Shown here: positions 62,690-64,000 of the stretch, in pieces
Layout: each line of letters begins with the position of its first letter
Numbering within the stretch: the first letter of the stretch is position 1
NCBI RefSeq assembly: GCF_004354915.1
Contig: NZ_SMSI01000003.1
Coordinates: 187,501 to 251,500, forward strand
Origin: Pseudohoeflea suaedae
Lineage (GTDB): Bacteria > Pseudomonadota > Alphaproteobacteria > Rhizobiales > Rhizobiaceae
Length of the DNA stretch: 64,000 bases
Direction of reading: 5' to 3'
Position numbers and translations under genes: made by a program
Notes under the pieces: generated by a model
The model's database searches: none
Seen by the model: only the letters and a program-made list of their open reading frames with translations
What the model was told of the DNA's origin: nothing

Positions 62690-63478
62690 ATGCAATTTGC
62701 CCGCCTCAACGGCGTGACGCTGCACCATCAGGTGATCGGCGCGAGCCCCGACAAGCCCACCATCATCTTCGTCAATTCGCTGGGAACGGATTTCCGGATC
62801 TGGCGCGACGTGATCGTCCGCCTCGTCGGCGAATACGGCCTCATCACCTATGACAAGCGCGGTCACGGTCTCTCCGACGTTGGCGAGACCTGCACGATGG
62901 ACGACCATGTCGACGACCTGGCGGCCGTGATCGACCACTACGACGCCAAGAACGTCATCGTCTGCGGCCTTTCGGTCGGCGGCATGATCGCGCTCGGCCT
63001 GTCGAAGAAGCGCCCCGATCTGGTGCGGGCGCTCATCCTCTGCGACACCGCGCACAAGATCGGCACGCCCGACATGTGGGCCGCACGGATCGCCGCCGTC
63101 GAGGAGGAAGGGATCACCTCGATCTCCGACACGATCCTCGAGCGGTGGTTCACGCAGGAATTCCGGTCGCCGGAAAACCCCGAATTCACCGGCTACCGCA
63201 ACATGCTCGAACGGACGCCGGAGGAAGGCTACATGGCCACCTGCGCGGCGATCGGGATGACGGACTACACCGATATCGCCAAGACGCTGACCGTTCCGGC
63301 GATCTGCGTGGTCGGTCGCGAAGACGGCTCGACGCCGCCGGAACTCGTGGGCGAGATGGCCAAGCTCATTCCCGGGGCGCGTTACCAGGAAATTCCAGGT
63401 GCCGCGCATCTGCCCTGCATCGAAAAGCCGGTCGAGACGTCGGAAATCATCCGCGCCTTCATCGCCCAGCTCGCCTGA
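62690..63478 (+). CDS. pcaD: 3-oxoadipate enol-lactonase (alpha/beta hydrolase)
   Basis: 262 residues. Alpha/beta hydrolase with oxyanion region FVNSLGTDFRIWRDVI, TYDKRGHGLSD, nucleophile elbow VCGLSVGGMIALGL (Ser near residue 97), and C-terminal His in GAAHLPCIEKP. The NSLGTDFR.WD and DKRGHGLSD patterns are those of PcaD, which hydrolyses 3-oxoadipate enol-lactone in the beta-ketoadipate pathway. No other pca gene is in the window, so a different lactone is possible. It follows xylB by 91 bp. Confidence 0.82.
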   Translation: MQFARLNGVTLHHQVIGASPDKPTIIFVNSLGTDFRIWRDVIVRLVGEYGLITYDKRGHGLSDVGETCTMDDHVDDLAAVIDHYDAKNVIVCGLSVGGMIALGLSKKRPDLVRALILCDTAHKIGTPDMWAARIAAVEEEGITSISDTILERWFTQEFRSPENPEFTGYRNMLERTPEEGYMATCAAIGMTDYTDIAKTLTVPAICVVGREDGSTPPELVGEMAKLIPGARYQEIPGAAHLPCIEKPVETSEIIRAFIAQLA

Positions 63479-63481
63479 GGG

Positions 63482-64000
63482 TCAGCGTACCACGAAGCCG
63501 TGGGCGAAGGGGTCTTCCTCGTCGTCGATGACGATCGAGTTGTGTCCCGTCTCAACGGCCCACCCGGCGACCGAGGGGATGATGCCCGTGCGGTCGCCGA
63601 CTTTGGCTTCCGCTTCGACACGTCCCTTGAACAGCGATCCGATGACGGATTCATGGATGAAGTCGTCGCCGACCGCCAGCTTGCCCCTGGCCGCCCAATG
63701 GGCCATGCGCGCCGAGGTGCCGGTGCCGCAGGGCGACCGGTCGATCGCCTTGTCGCCGTAGAAGACGGCATTGCGCGCGGTGGCGCCTTCCACTGTCGGA
63801 ACGCCGGTCCAGAGAATATGGCTCAGCCCGCGAATGTCGGATTTTTCCGGGTGCACGAACTCGTATTTCTCGTTCAGTGCGGCGCGCAGCGCGGGGCTCA
63901 TGCGCACGAGATCGCCGGCGGTGAAATCCGCCATGTCGCGGAAATTCGCCTGCGGCTCGACGATCGCATAGAAATTGCCGCCATAGGCCACATCGACCTT
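63482..64000 (-). CDS. Proline racemase/4-hydroxyproline epimerase family protein (C-terminal part, cut by window edge)
   Basis: The last 172 residues of a protein of about 330. DVAYGGNFYAIV opens the second half, and DRSPCGTGTSARMAHWAARGKL carries the second catalytic Cys of the family; PSVAGWAVETGHNSIV near the C-terminus suits 4-hydroxyproline 2-epimerases. The first half with the other Cys lies beyond 64000. Its stop is 3 bp from the stop of the convergent pcaD-like gene. Epimerase versus dehydratase cannot be settled without the missing half. Confidence 0.88.
   Translation of the reverse strand, partial: KVDVAYGGNFYAIVEPQANFRDMADFTAGDLVRMSPALRAALNEKYEFVHPEKSDIRGLSHILWTGVPTVEGATARNAVFYGDKAIDRSPCGTGTSARMAHWAARGKLAVGDDFIHESVIGSLFKGRVEAEAKVGDRTGIIPSVAGWAVETGHNSIVIDDEEDPFAHGFVVR

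Overview
The window is a gene-dense, GC-rich stretch from an alphaproteobacterium. Many periplasmic-binding-protein transporters, each next to its own GntR, LacI or TetR regulator, the adjacent gltX-lysS pair, the thiC-thiM-thiE cluster and a PHO box all fit Hyphomicrobiales (the Rhizobium/Martelella/Hoeflea kind). Genus cannot be fixed by eye. GTG and TTG starts with strong Shine-Dalgarno sequences and 4-8 bp stop/start overlaps are common. I see no tRNA, rRNA, CRISPR array, insertion sequence or phage gene.

Layout. (1) 1-5930, minus: a polyamine-type ABC importer (ATPase, two permeases, binding protein), a YtcJ-type amidohydrolase and a TetR regulator cut by the window edge. (2) 6327-12822: acetoacetyl-CoA metabolism. 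A thiolase is divergent from an operon of acetoacetyl-CoA synthetase, a thiolase-fold protein without the usual cysteine, a DUF35 zinc-ribbon/OB protein, a MaoC hydratase and an MFS transporter. (3) 12933-25270: a GntR/UTRA regulator, then an SDR, a class II aldolase, a ribose-type ABC importer, a PfkB kinase, a second SDR, a flavin monooxygenase and an aldehyde dehydrogenase, closed by a small secreted protein on the other strand. Near-identical palindromes (TGGTTATAACCA type) lie before regions 2 and 3 and before the secreted protein, so these probably form one regulon. (4) 25509-35444: a TIM-barrel-like protein, another ribose-type ABC importer, a phosphotriesterase-family hydrolase, a creatininase-family hydrolase, a second GntR/UTRA regulator and an FGGY kinase, tied together by a 22-bp operator-like motif found three times. 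(5) 35503-45531: a LacI-controlled sugar operon on minus (binding protein, two permeases, MalK-type ATPase, sugar isomerase/epimerase, Gfo/Idh oxidoreductase, aldo-keto reductase, GH43 glycosidase) with two LacI-type operators.

(6) 45611-50085: thiamine salvage and synthesis. A TPP riboswitch precedes thiC-thiM-thiE, and a second TPP riboswitch on the other strand precedes a convergent thiD whose 3' end overlaps thiE. (7) 50131-57893: ferredoxin-NADP reductase, a GntR remnant, a DJ-1/PfpI protein, polyphosphate kinase 2, a MraY-like transferase, a PHO-box-preceded secreted phytase-like esterase, and a His-rich membrane-anchored protein. (8) 57922-64000: lysS, gltX, xylB, an enol-lactonase (pcaD) and the C-terminal half of a proline racemase/hydroxyproline epimerase.

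The most promising undescribed biology is in regions 2-4: two sugar-type uptake and breakdown systems of unknown substrate. One seems tied by shared operators to acetoacetyl-CoA metabolism with a retro-aldolase-like thiolase; the other pairs phosphotriesterase- and creatininase-fold hydrolases.
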